This document shows, piece after piece, positions 1 to 7,592 of a stretch of 64,000 bases of DNA. Source of the DNA: Sva-07 sp963728355 (GTDB lineage: Bacteria; Actinomycetota; Acidimicrobiia; Acidimicrobiales; Ilumatobacteraceae); contig CAVSJQ010000001.1 of the NCBI GenBank assembly GCA_963728355.1, positions 186,001 through 250,000 on the forward strand, written 5' to 3'. How positions within the stretch are numbered: the first letter of the stretch is position 1; each line of letters begins with the position of its first letter. The position numbers were made by a program, and so were the translations under genes. The notes under the pieces were generated by a model. That model saw only the letters and a list, made by a program, of their open reading frames with translations. It made no database searches and was not told the DNA's origin.

Positions 1-2
1 CG

Positions 3-608
3 ATCGAGCCGGGCACCATCGAGATCACGGCACTCGGCACGCCGCTGACGCTCACCTTCGACGACGGATGGATGTCACCGTTGAACGTGCTGGGCCACAC
101 CATCGTCGGCGGCCAGGACAGCGACGTCGTCGGTGATGTGACGTTCCTCCGACCCCATCTCCTCACCGACCCCACCCAGCCGGGAGCCGCCGTCGGGGCT
201 CAGGTTCCGTGGCCGCTCGACGACATCGAGGGATGGCTCGACAACCTGATCGACGGGATCGTCACCGGCGGACCCGAGCAGGTGCAGATCGGCGGACGCG
301 ACGCCGTGTACTTCGAGGCCGAGATCACCGACCGGGACGTGTGCGGAGACTTCGGCTACTGCGCCGGCTTCCTCGTCAACACGATCGATGAACAGGGCAA
401 CATCAGCGGCTGGGCGTTCCAACCCACCGTCCACCAGCAGGTGTGGTGGGTCGATCAGGGAGACGAACCGCCGCTGGTGATCATCGTCACCACGCCGAGC
501 GGCCGACCCGACTTCGAGAACCGGGCGGCGGAACTGCTCGACACGCTCGTGATCGGCGAGCCGGCACCTCATCCCATCCCCTTCGAGGAGTCCGGCGCCG
601 GCCGCTGA
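3..608 (+). CDS. Hypothetical protein, 5' end outside the window
   Basis: The frame is open from the left edge, so the start lies upstream; an internal ATG at 72 is possible, but the upstream residues read as ordinary protein. About 200 residues are visible. They contain several Trp residues, an acidic composition and a Cys pair (DVCGDFGYCAGF) that could form a disulfide, which would suit a secreted or lipid-anchored protein. I recognise no enzyme motif. The gene converges on the Nudix gene, with a palindromic repeat between them. Family and function are unknown. Confidence 0.7.
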   Translation: MEPGTIEITALGTPLTLTFDDGWMSPLNVLGHTIVGGQDSDVVGDVTFLRPHLLTDPTQPGAAVGAQVPWPLDDIEGWLDNLIDGIVTGGPEQVQIGGRDAVYFEAEITDRDVCGDFGYCAGFLVNTIDEQGNISGWAFQPTVHQQVWWVDQGDEPPLVIIVTTPSGRPDFENRAAELLDTLVIGEPAPHPIPFEESGAGR

Positions 609-628
609 CCCCGCCACCCGCCATCGCG

Positions 629-685
629 ACCCGAAATTTGCAGGAATCTGCCCGCTCAGCGCAACATCCCGCCCATTTTTCGGGT
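629..685. repeat. Palindromic repeat family B, divergent copy
   Basis: The element starts with CCCGAAATTTGCA and ends with ATTTTTCGGG, so the ends are inverted repeats. The same outline occurs twice at 27637-27758. It lies between two convergent genes and could act as a bidirectional terminator. Confidence 0.6.
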
Positions 686-721
686 TGGGGGCGTGAGGTG
701 CGAGCGATCGACCGACGTGGA

Positions 722-1264
722 TCAGGGATGGATCGCGAGCAGGAGGCCGCGCAGGCCCGGATCGGCACGCTCGATGGCGGCATCCCAGTCGAACCATCCG
801 ATCTCCTGGCTCTCGCCCTCGGGCGGGTCGGGATCGGCGTCGCCACCGTTGATCAGATAGCGCAGGTCCAGATGGGTGTGGCCCCGCCCGCCGGCGTGGA
901 CGTCGACGTGGAGCAACTCGGGAATGCCGGCATCGTCGAACGGACCGGAGAACGACACCTCGAGGCCGGTCTCCTCGCAGCTCTCGCGCAACGCCGCATC
1001 CCACGGGGTCTCCCCTGCGTCGATGTGCCCGCCGGGCTGGAGCCAGATCCCCAGCCGCCGGTGTCGGAGCAGCACCACACCGCGCGGTCCGATGACGATG
1101 CCCGAGCCGGTCACGTGGGTCGGATCGGATTCCCGGTCGAGCGGCGCCTCCAACGCATCGAATGACGCCAGGAACCGTTGGATCGAGATCGCCTCGCGTT
1201 CGTCCACCGGTCGGCGTGCAGCCACGTCCGCTCGGATTTGCTGGTGGAGCTGCTCGCCGTGCAT
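722..1264 (-). CDS. Nudix hydrolase
   Basis: 180 aa. The Nudix box is complete at residues 79-101 (G79, E85, R93-E94, E97-E98, G100), which is the metal-binding helix that hydrolyses nucleoside diphosphate-X bonds. The fold around it (GSGIVIG, VLLRHRRLGIWLQPGG) is typical of the family; the substrate cannot be predicted. I chose the ATG at 1264 because the frame upstream of it is low-complexity and has no family similarity. A GAAGGG sequence abuts this ATG. The gene stands alone and converges on the preceding gene. Confidence 0.88.
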   Translation of the reverse strand: MHGEQLHQQIRADVAARRPVDEREAISIQRFLASFDALEAPLDRESDPTHVTGSGIVIGPRGVVLLRHRRLGIWLQPGGHIDAGETPWDAALRESCEETGLEVSFSGPFDDAGIPELLHVDVHAGGRGHTHLDLRYLINGGDADPDPPEGESQEIGWFDWDAAIERADPGLRGLLLAIHP

Positions 1265-1385
1265 CCCTTCAGGTGTAGCAGGTCGGATGTCACAGGTCAG
1301 ATGGAGTCGGGCGGAGGGAGCGCGGCCGCCGGGTGGAGCTGGGGTCATGCAAATCACATCGATGAAATTTCTTCCCGATTTGTTC

Positions 1386-1414
1386 TTGAGTTCGTCAGGT
1401 TGGTGCCGATACCT
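1386..1414 (+). promoter_or_regulatory. Possible promoter of the response-regulator gene
   Basis: TTGAGT at 1386-1391 and ATACCT at 1409-1414 are 17 nt apart in an AT-richer stretch of the divergent 1265-1466 region. The match to consensus is weak. Confidence 0.3.
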
Positions 1415-1466
1415 CAACCAGGCACACGACTCACAACCCCATCGTGGCGGAACTGGCGGACTCTCA

Positions 1467-2234
1467 ATGGACATCGACATCAACACCGCACCTCGCATCC
1501 TGATCGCCGTGGACGACCCGGATCTGCGACGGGTCAGCGTCGCCGGGCTCCGCTCCGCCGGGTTCAGTGTGAGCGCACCGACCGACGGCGATGCCGCGAT
1601 CATGCTCGCCGAGTCGTTCTCCCCCGATGTGTTGATCGTCGGCTCCAACCTCCGAGCGCCCGATGGACGCCCCCTCTACGAGCGGCTGCGCGATTCGAGC
1701 GAGCAGTATCTGCTCTGCATCACCGACGAGGGCGCCCACCGCGCCCGCGCCGCCATCCTGCACTCCGGCGCCGACGATGCGGTCTCCGTGCCGGTGACGC
1801 CCGAGGAGCTCTCGGCTCGATGCCATGCGCTGTTGCGTCGACCGCGCCAGATGCAGGGCCGGCTGGAGACCACCCTGGCCTCCGTACTCAACCTGGGACC
1901 GCTCACGATCGACCTCGGCCGCCGTGAGGTCCGCGTCGAGGACGAGGAGGTCGCGACGACGCGGATCGAGTTCTCGCTGCTCGAACAGCTCTGTCGTCGC
2001 CCGACCGAGGTGTGCACCCGCGAGGACCTGCTCGACGCCGTCTGGGGTCCGACCTGGGTCGGCGACAACCACGTCGTCGACGTGCACCTGTCGAACCTGC
2101 GTCGCAAGCTCGACAAGGCGGCGCCGGAGATCAAGGTGATCCACACGGTTCGTGGCGTCGGATTCCGCCTCGCCAACGACGTCACCGATCAGCTCGAGCT
2201 CTCGCACCCGTTCGGCCTCGCCGCCGTCAGCTGA
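1467..2234 (+). CDS. OmpR/PhoB-type response regulator with degenerate receiver
   Basis: 255 aa. Residues about 10-125 form a receiver-like domain and about 140-240 a winged-helix DNA-binding domain (TRIEFSLLEQL, then VDVHLSNLRRKLD and IHTVRGVGFRL, the recognition helix and wing). The acidic pair D16-D17 is kept. The phosphoacceptor position after PDVLIV is Gly59 instead of Asp, and the usual beta5 Lys is replaced (DDAVSVPV). Classical phosphorelay control is therefore unlikely. No histidine kinase gene is adjacent. The ATG at 1467 directly precedes the receiver; the frame upstream of it is antisense to the Nudix gene. Target genes are unknown. Confidence 0.9.
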   Translation: MDIDINTAPRILIAVDDPDLRRVSVAGLRSAGFSVSAPTDGDAAIMLAESFSPDVLIVGSNLRAPDGRPLYERLRDSSEQYLLCITDEGAHRARAAILHSGADDAVSVPVTPEELSARCHALLRRPRQMQGRLETTLASVLNLGPLTIDLGRREVRVEDEEVATTRIEFSLLEQLCRRPTEVCTREDLLDAVWGPTWVGDNHVVDVHLSNLRRKLDKAAPEIKVIHTVRGVGFRLANDVTDQLELSHPFGLAAVS

Positions 2235-2291
2235 CACCATCGATGCCGGTTGCCCGCCGACGGCACGGCCGTTCAGCACCGGGCAGCGCCC

Positions 2292-3986
2292 TCAGTCGTA
2301 CTTGGCGCTGACCCACCATCGCTGGTGTTCGGCGACGACCAGGAACCCGTCGTGGTCGTCGGTGATCACCTGGAACCTGGCCAGACGACGCTGACGGCCC
2401 GGCTCCCACCACCGCTCCTCGACCGGCCAGGGGCCCGCCCACGCGACGATCGCCCGTGGCCGTCCACGCCGCCAGCCCGTGGCGTCGTCGCCGATCAGCA
2501 GCACCAGCGTCGCAGGCCGGCCCGACAACATGCCCCGGGCACTGACCCGCACGGCATCGCCGTGTTCGTCGAGCACCTGGGCGGGTCGCGGATCGGCGAA
2601 CACCGTGGCGGGTGACGGTGACGGCAACGTCCCCGGCCAGGGGCCGGCGGGTCCACTCCCCGTACCGGCCGCCGAGACCGCCCGAGCCCGCTGATCGAGG
2701 TCGACTGCGGCGGCCGGCACCCACCGATAGCGGTCGGCAGGCAGGCGACCGCCGTGCCACACCGGGACCGTCACCGCATCGTCGGAGGTGAGCGTGCTCA
2801 GGCGGGCGATCGCACGGGCAGCCTGCCGATCGGCCTCGGACTGGCCGCCCCACAGCCCGAGCTGCACGCCGTCGTCGGCGCGCACCTCGTCGGGAACCAG
2901 ACGCACCAGTACGACACCACCGGTGAGCTCCTGGTCACTCCCCCGAGGCAGATCCACCCAGGCGTCGAGCTGCCAGCGCACCCGCTCGACCATCGCCGGA
3001 GCAGAGAGTCCCGCCGACCGGTACCACGAGCGTTCCGATCGCTCGCCGTGTTCGGATTCGAGCACCACGACGAGCCGGGTGCACACCCGCCCGTCGGCGG
3101 CGAGCGTTCCCGCCAACTCGTCGGCCAACTGCTTGGCGATGAACACCACCGCACTGGACTGCTCGGCCGGGTCGTCGAGCACGTGGTCGAGGCGACGTTC
3201 GGGCGCCGGATCGGTGGTACTCGTCGGGCGGACATCGGCGCCCGAGGCCAGCCGATGGGCGTGCACGCCCGGATGCCCGAACCGACCGAGCACGTCGGCG
3301 GCGGGGAGCGCAGCGAGATCGCCGAGCCGACGAAGACCGAGCCGACCGAACAGCTCCACCAGTTCGGCGTCGCACTCGCCGAGCGTCTGCAACCATCCGA
3401 TCGGCAGATCGGCACAGAACACCGGCGACGCCCCGGGTTCGACGATCACCGCCTGCTCACGGTTCGGGTTGTCACGATTCCGGCTGTCGCGGTTCTGGCG
3501 ACGGGCCCCCAACCGCGCCGCCACACTCGAGGCGAATCGACCGTCGGCGACACCGATGCCGGCAGCCGTCACCGGCGTGCCGGCAGTTGCGAAGATCTCG
3601 GCCAATCGCTCCGACAACTGCTCGGTGAGTGCGACATCGCCTCCGAAGTAGCGAGCGGGCCCGCGCGCCAACAGGCTGATCCATCCCGGTTCGATCACGT
3701 CGAGGCGCGGGGAGAGCTCGCCGACGGCCCGGACCACCGGTTCGAATTCGCGGGCGTCACGGTCGGCGTCACGGTCGACCAACGTCAGATGCGGACAGCG
3801 CCGTTGTGCCTGACGCCGCCGTTGACCGATCACCACCCCGTCGGCGGCGGCGGCAGCCGTGCGGGCGATCACCCGGTTGGCCCCCATCACCGCGGCCGCC
3901 TCGTCGGCGCCGAAGCCGGCGGCGGTCACCGGCCAGTCCGGGAACCAGATCGACACGATACGCGGCGGCGGTTCAGCGCACCGCAC
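2292..3986 (-). CDS. imuB: ImuB-like catalytically inactive Y-family polymerase homologue
   Basis: 564 aa. The N-terminus RIVSIWFPDWPV is the hallmark of ImuB, where the metal-binding DxD of active Y-family polymerases is missing. Residues about 10-330 form the polymerase-like core, with a HhH-like stretch (LGLRRLGDLAALPA). The C-terminal part (GRPATLVLLIGDD...) is the accessory region. In mycobacteria ImuB bridges ImuA', the beta clamp and DnaE2 for SOS mutagenesis; dnaE2 is not in this window. The GTG at 3986 puts ten residues before the conserved motif; a GTG at 3956 is the alternative. imuA lies upstream on the same strand. Confidence 0.87.
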   Translation of the reverse strand: MRCAEPPPRIVSIWFPDWPVTAAGFGADEAAAVMGANRVIARTAAAAADGVVIGQRRRQAQRRCPHLTLVDRDADRDAREFEPVVRAVGELSPRLDVIEPGWISLLARGPARYFGGDVALTEQLSERLAEIFATAGTPVTAAGIGVADGRFASSVAARLGARRQNRDSRNRDNPNREQAVIVEPGASPVFCADLPIGWLQTLGECDAELVELFGRLGLRRLGDLAALPAADVLGRFGHPGVHAHRLASGADVRPTSTTDPAPERRLDHVLDDPAEQSSAVVFIAKQLADELAGTLAADGRVCTRLVVVLESEHGERSERSWYRSAGLSAPAMVERVRWQLDAWVDLPRGSDQELTGGVVLVRLVPDEVRADDGVQLGLWGGQSEADRQAARAIARLSTLTSDDAVTVPVWHGGRLPADRYRWVPAAAVDLDQRARAVSAAGTGSGPAGPWPGTLPSPSPATVFADPRPAQVLDEHGDAVRVSARGMLSGRPATLVLLIGDDATGWRRGRPRAIVAWAGPWPVEERWWEPGRQRRLARFQVITDDHDGFLVVAEHQRWWVSAKYD

Positions 3987-4038
3987 GTTTGTGTCGGATT
4001 CTGGATGGGGCGGGTCACCCGAATCCGTACGCAAACGT
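3985..4038. repeat. Palindromic repeat family A, copy 1
   Basis: Outer arms ACGTTTG / GCAAACGT enclose an inner inverted repeat near GGGCGGGT/ACCC. It lies between imuA and imuB and touches the imuB start. Other copies: 17060-17111, 29441-29498 and 47981-48038. Confidence 0.8.
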
Positions 4039-4080
4039 TCTGGGACGGTGATGGGTGCCGACGAATGGATCACGGTGGCC

Positions 4081-4752
4081 TCACCCGGGCAACGCGAGCC
4101 GGCAGTGGCGGCGACCGTGCAGACGACGTCCAGATGCCTCGACGACCAGCCGGCGGTGGTGTAGGTGGCCGTGGCCGTCGCCGAGTCCGACCCATTCCGC
4201 ATCGCCGGCGTCGAGTACGCCGTCGCACGACAGCGGACCGGGATCACCGAGTACCAGCATGACGACATCGCGCTGGCGCAAACGGGTGGCGACCTTGCGC
4301 ACCGACGACGGCGAGACGTCGGCGGGAACGCGGGCGATCAGCAGGTCGAAACCGTCAGCGGCCGCAGCGACGGCGTCCGGCCAACGCGCTGCGTCGGTTC
4401 GCACGGCGACCACCCGTTCGAGCGCGATCCCCAACTCGCAGGCGGCGTCGAGGCCGATGGTGGGCACGTCGATCGTCGCCAGCCACGAACCCGCCGCCAC
4501 TGCCGGAGCCGCCAATGCCAACGCCAGCGAGGTGGCTGCCGCACCGGAACAGGAGATGGTGCGCCCTCTGACCAGGCCTCGCTCGGGGAAGAGATCGACG
4601 AACGCCTCGGCGACCGGCAAGGTGCGCTCGGTGGCCAGCGCCAGCGGCGCCACCCGTTCGGCCAACGCCGAGAGTGCGCCTGGAAGTCTCTCCGAGAATC
4701 TGTCCGGAAGTCTGTCCGAGGGTCCGGCAGCGAGATCCACGGCGAGTTCCAT
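4081..4752 (-). CDS. imuA: ImuA-like RecA-fold protein of the mutasome
   Basis: 223 aa. This is a divergent RecA-like protein. The segment GRTISCSGAAATSLALALA occupies the Walker A position but lacks the GKT signature, as in mycobacterial ImuA'. Later strands (FDLLIARVPAD, DVVMLVLGDPG) fit a P-loop fold. It is assigned by fold pattern and by its position directly upstream of imuB. I chose the ATG at 4752 over the GTG at 4758 because a TAGGAT box ends six nt before it, giving a leaderless transcript. An SOS box abuts that promoter, so expression should be DNA-damage inducible. Confidence 0.75.
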   Translation of the reverse strand: MELAVDLAAGPSDRLPDRFSERLPGALSALAERVAPLALATERTLPVAEAFVDLFPERGLVRGRTISCSGAAATSLALALAAPAVAAGSWLATIDVPTIGLDAACELGIALERVVAVRTDAARWPDAVAAAADGFDLLIARVPADVSPSSVRKVATRLRQRDVVMLVLGDPGPLSCDGVLDAGDAEWVGLGDGHGHLHHRRLVVEASGRRLHGRRHCRLALPG

Positions 4753-4758
4753 CGCCAC

Positions 4759-4780
4759 ATCCTATCGAACGCATGTTCGC
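4759..4780 (-). promoter_or_regulatory. SOS (LexA) box and -10 element of imuA
   Basis: On the minus strand GCGAACATGCGTTCGA (4765-4780) matches the actinobacterial LexA consensus TCGAAC-N4-GTTCGA at 11 of 12 defined positions. It is followed at once by TAGGAT (4759-4764), a -10 box 6 nt before the imuA ATG. Bound LexA would cover the promoter core. Confidence 0.82.
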
Positions 4781-4842
4781 ACCTCCACCGCGTCGACTGG
4801 GTGAAATTGGGTGCTCGCCGCGGTGAACCGCGTGCGCGTGGG

Positions 4843-5697
4843 TCAGTGGGCAGCGGCGTGAGTGGCGAGCAGTGCGTGCATCTCCTCGCCACCGGCGGCG
4901 CGGGCATGGGCGCCGAGCGTGACCGCATGCTCGTCGTCGAGCACGGCATGGCCACCGACCACCACCAGCACGTCGGGGTCCGCGGCCCGAGCGACCGCGC
5001 ACGCCTCGGCCAGTGCCGGCAGGTTGTCCGACGACATCGCGGACAGACCGACCGCCAGCAGATCGTTGGTCTCGCGGATCACGTGGGCGATCGACCCGCT
5101 CGGCACGTCGACACCGAAGTCCGACACCTCCCATCCCCGGAGTCGCAGCAGATCCCCGAGCATCGCGATCGGCAAGGCGTGGAACTCGCCCGCGGGCGCT
5201 CCCAGCGCCACCACCCCCCGCGTCCGACCGCGCCGTGTGAACCGGGGCCCGATCCGTCCGACGATGCGCATCGCGATCCCGGTCGCCCGGTGCTCCACCG
5301 AGATGTCGAGTTCCCCCGCGGCCCAGCGCTCGCCGATGCTGACCATCGCGGGGGTCAGCACGTCGAGATAGATCTCGTCGAGTTCCGCCCCCGCCGACAT
5401 CGCCGCCTCGATCACGCTCCAGCTGCCCGGTGCGTCACCGGCGACGAGCCGCGACTCCAGTCGTGTCGCCCACGGTGCCTTGCGGTTGCGGGGGCCACCC
5501 TTACCGGAGGGACCGGTCGCCGTCGATGCTTCGGCCGCCTGCTCACGGAACCGATCGAGCGCCGAGCGCTGCACCTGCCAGACGCCACCCGACTTGGACG
5601 CATCCATGACCCCCAGACGCACGTAGCGGTACGCGGTCATGTAGTGGACGCCGAGCTCGTCGGCAACTTCCTGCAGCGTCAGTACGGCATCGGTCAT
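4843..5697 (-). CDS. CarH/LitR-like B12-binding transcription regulator
   Basis: 284 aa. Residues 5-50 are a MerR/excisionase-type winged helix (LTLQEVADELGVHYMTAYRY). Residues about 75-150 are a four-helix B12-binding cap containing W125-x9-E135-H136, the WX9EH motif that marks light-sensing CarH proteins. Residues about 158-280 are a Rossmann B12-binding domain with His173 (GEFH), the candidate lower axial ligand, plus VGLSAM and VVVGGHA. In CarH, adenosylcobalamin holds a DNA-bound tetramer that light breaks apart. A 5' leader with AGGGGAC serves the ATG at 5697, and a TAGCGT box lies 29 nt upstream of the ATG. The regulated genes are unknown; imuAB lies immediately downstream. Confidence 0.85.
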   Translation of the reverse strand: MTDAVLTLQEVADELGVHYMTAYRYVRLGVMDASKSGGVWQVQRSALDRFREQAAEASTATGPSGKGGPRNRKAPWATRLESRLVAGDAPGSWSVIEAAMSAGAELDEIYLDVLTPAMVSIGERWAAGELDISVEHRATGIAMRIVGRIGPRFTRRGRTRGVVALGAPAGEFHALPIAMLGDLLRLRGWEVSDFGVDVPSGSIAHVIRETNDLLAVGLSAMSSDNLPALAEACAVARAADPDVLVVVGGHAVLDDEHAVTLGAHARAAGGEEMHALLATHAAAH

Positions 5698-5793
5698 GTC
5701 GGTCCCCTGCCATCACTGGCGGCCTGACGCTAGAGCCGGCACACAGGGGCGCGCCCAACCGTGCTTGTCATCGGTGCGGCGCCGCGACGAGCG

Positions 5794-6255
5794 TCAGCCC
5801 TGCTTGGCGTTCCAGCGTTCGCGCGCCTGACGACCCCGCTCGAGCAGATGGGCGGGCACCCGCTTGGCTGCCTCCGACAACTCGGCTCCGCCTCCGCCGT
5901 CACCGCCGCCCGACGGTGCCGTCTCCGGCTCCTCGGGCTGGAGGTCCTCGAAGCTCGGTGGCTCGACGCCCGGCTTCCAGTACTGGTAGAGATCGCGCAG
6001 GATCTCGGCGAGGCCATCGGCATCGTGGCCCTTCAGCAGGTCGACGGTGATGATGTTGCCGTAGACGTGGACCGCTGCGACCTGCCCGGTGGCGAACATC
6101 CGCCGCGCCAGCTCGTCGGATGGCGTGTTGCCCCAGGCATCGGCGACCGACGAGAAGCGCTCGTGGCCCATGCCGGACAGACTGCGATTGATCTCGAAGC
6201 GCACGACACCTCGTGTCGCGCTCGGCTTCTCGGTGACGGCGACCAACTGACCCAT
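5794..6255 (-). CDS. NifU N-terminal-domain-like protein
   Basis: 153 aa. Residues 1-95 resemble the Nfu/NifU N-terminal domain of actinobacterial proteins (VRFEINRSLSGMGHERF, then AVHVYGNIITV). The C-terminal CxxC scaffold domain of true Nfu proteins is absent. Instead there is a Gly-rich linker (about 115-123) and a charged helical tail. A role in Fe-S cluster handling is possible but not shown. A TAGCGT box 9 nt before the ATG indicates a leaderless, probably monocistronic transcript. Confidence 0.65.
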   Translation of the reverse strand: MGQLVAVTEKPSATRGVVRFEINRSLSGMGHERFSSVADAWGNTPSDELARRMFATGQVAAVHVYGNIITVDLLKGHDADGLAEILRDLYQYWKPGVEPPSFEDLQPEEPETAPSGGGDGGGGAELSEAAKRVPAHLLERGRQARERWNAKQG

Positions 6256-6264
6256 GGTGACCGA

Positions 6265-6270
6265 ACGCTA
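6265..6270 (-). promoter_or_regulatory. Leaderless -10 box of the NifU-N-like gene
   Basis: TAGCGT on the minus strand, 9 nt before the ATG at 6255. Confidence 0.5.
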
Positions 6271-6341
6271 GCGCCCCGACACGGTCGAGGACCCCATCGT
6301 CGCTCGAACGTCGATGCATCGGCCGGCGGCGACGCAGACGG

Positions 6342-7592
6342 TCAGCGCAACGCCTCGGCCAGCACTGCGGGGAATTCGTCGGGCGTCGAGGAGAGCACGG
6401 CAGCCCCCGACGCCGCGAGGGCCCTCGCATGGTCGTGATCGTGCGCCGGCGTCCCCTCGTCGCTGAGTGCGAGCAGCACGACGACCTCGACGCCGGACTC
6501 GACCAGCTCACGGACGCGGCGCCGCATCACCTCGGCGTTGCCGCCCTCGTAGAGGTCGCTGACCAGGAACAGCACCGTCTCGCGGGGGCGTTCGATCAGC
6601 CGCTGGCAATAGGTGAGTGCGTTGGCGATGTCGGTGCCGCCACCGAGTTGCACACCGAACAGCACCTCGACCGGATCGTGGAGATGTGCGGTGAGGTCGG
6701 TGATCGCCGTGTCGAACGCCACGAACGACGTCCGCAAGGCCGGGAGCTGGGCCAGTACGCCACCGAACAACGACGCGTAGACCACGCTGTCGGCCATCGA
6801 TCCCGACTGGTCGACCGCGATGATCACGTCGCGGGCGAGGCTGCGCTGGCGCCGCCCGTGGCCGATCAGTCGTTCCGGCACGACGGTGCGGTGTTCGGGG
6901 ATCCAGTGGCGCAGATTGGCCGAGATGGTGGTCGGCCAGTCGATGTCGCCGGGGCGGGGCCGCCGGGTGCGCGCCGAGCGCGACAGTGCGCCGCGGACCG
7001 CCTGGCGCGTGTGGTCCGCGAGCCGTCGCTCGAGGTCGGCGAGGACCTGGGCGATGACCTGGCGCGCCGTGGCCCGTGTCTCGTCGGGCAGGTGCCGGTT
7101 GAGCTCGACGAGCAGGGTGACCAGGTGGATGTCGGGCTCGACACTCTGCAGCAGCTCGGGTTCGAGGAGCAGCTGACGGAGATCGAGGCGCTCGACCGCA
7201 TCGCGTTGGAGCACCTGCACGACCGGCGTCGGAAAGTACCTGCGGATGTCACCGAGCCATCGCATCACCGACGGCTTCGAGCGGCTCAATCCTCCGGCGC
7301 GGCCCGCACCGCGCGTGCCCTGCTCACCCCGGTCGTACAGCGCTCCGAGAGCGGCGTCGATACGCCGGTCGTCGCCGCGCAGCCCTGGTCCGGCTGCCGG
7401 CCGGGTCGACGGGGCGGTGGTCTCTCCAGGCGATGTGTCGTCGCCGGGTTCGACGGGCGACTGCTGTCGATCGTCGCCAGCGCCACTGTCGGCCTCGGTC
7501 CAGACATCGTCGACGGCAGGGCCGAGCAGCATCCTCCATCGACGGCGGCGTTCGAGCTCGGACACGGTCGGTGTGACGGGCCGTCCGTTCAC
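6342..7592 (-). CDS. VWA-domain protein of a MoxR/VWA operon
   Basis: 416 aa. The C-terminal von Willebrand A domain has a full MIDAS: D261-S263-S265 in VDQSGSMADS, T320 in LGGGTDI and D346 in LVSDLYEGG. The N-terminal 240 residues are charged and helical. The GTG at 7592 overlaps the upstream TGA (GTGA), which fixes the start. Such proteins bind protein partners through Mg2+ and pair with MoxR ATPases as chaperone-like remodelling machines. The gene is last in the operon MoxR - DUF5682 - VWA, the order of E. coli yehL-yehM-yehP. The client is unknown. Confidence 0.9.
   Translation of the reverse strand: MNGRPVTPTVSELERRRRWRMLLGPAVDDVWTEADSGAGDDRQQSPVEPGDDTSPGETTAPSTRPAAGPGLRGDDRRIDAALGALYDRGEQGTRGAGRAGGLSRSKPSVMRWLGDIRRYFPTPVVQVLQRDAVERLDLRQLLLEPELLQSVEPDIHLVTLLVELNRHLPDETRATARQVIAQVLADLERRLADHTRQAVRGALSRSARTRRPRPGDIDWPTTISANLRHWIPEHRTVVPERLIGHGRRQRSLARDVIIAVDQSGSMADSVVYASLFGGVLAQLPALRTSFVAFDTAITDLTAHLHDPVEVLFGVQLGGGTDIANALTYCQRLIERPRETVLFLVSDLYEGGNAEVMRRRVRELVESGVEVVVLLALSDEGTPAHDHDHARALAASGAAVLSSTPDEFPAVLAEALR

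Noticed and set aside
1265..1648. N-terminal extension of the Nudix protein
   Set aside because: The extension runs antisense through the promoter and start of the response regulator and lacks conserved sequence.
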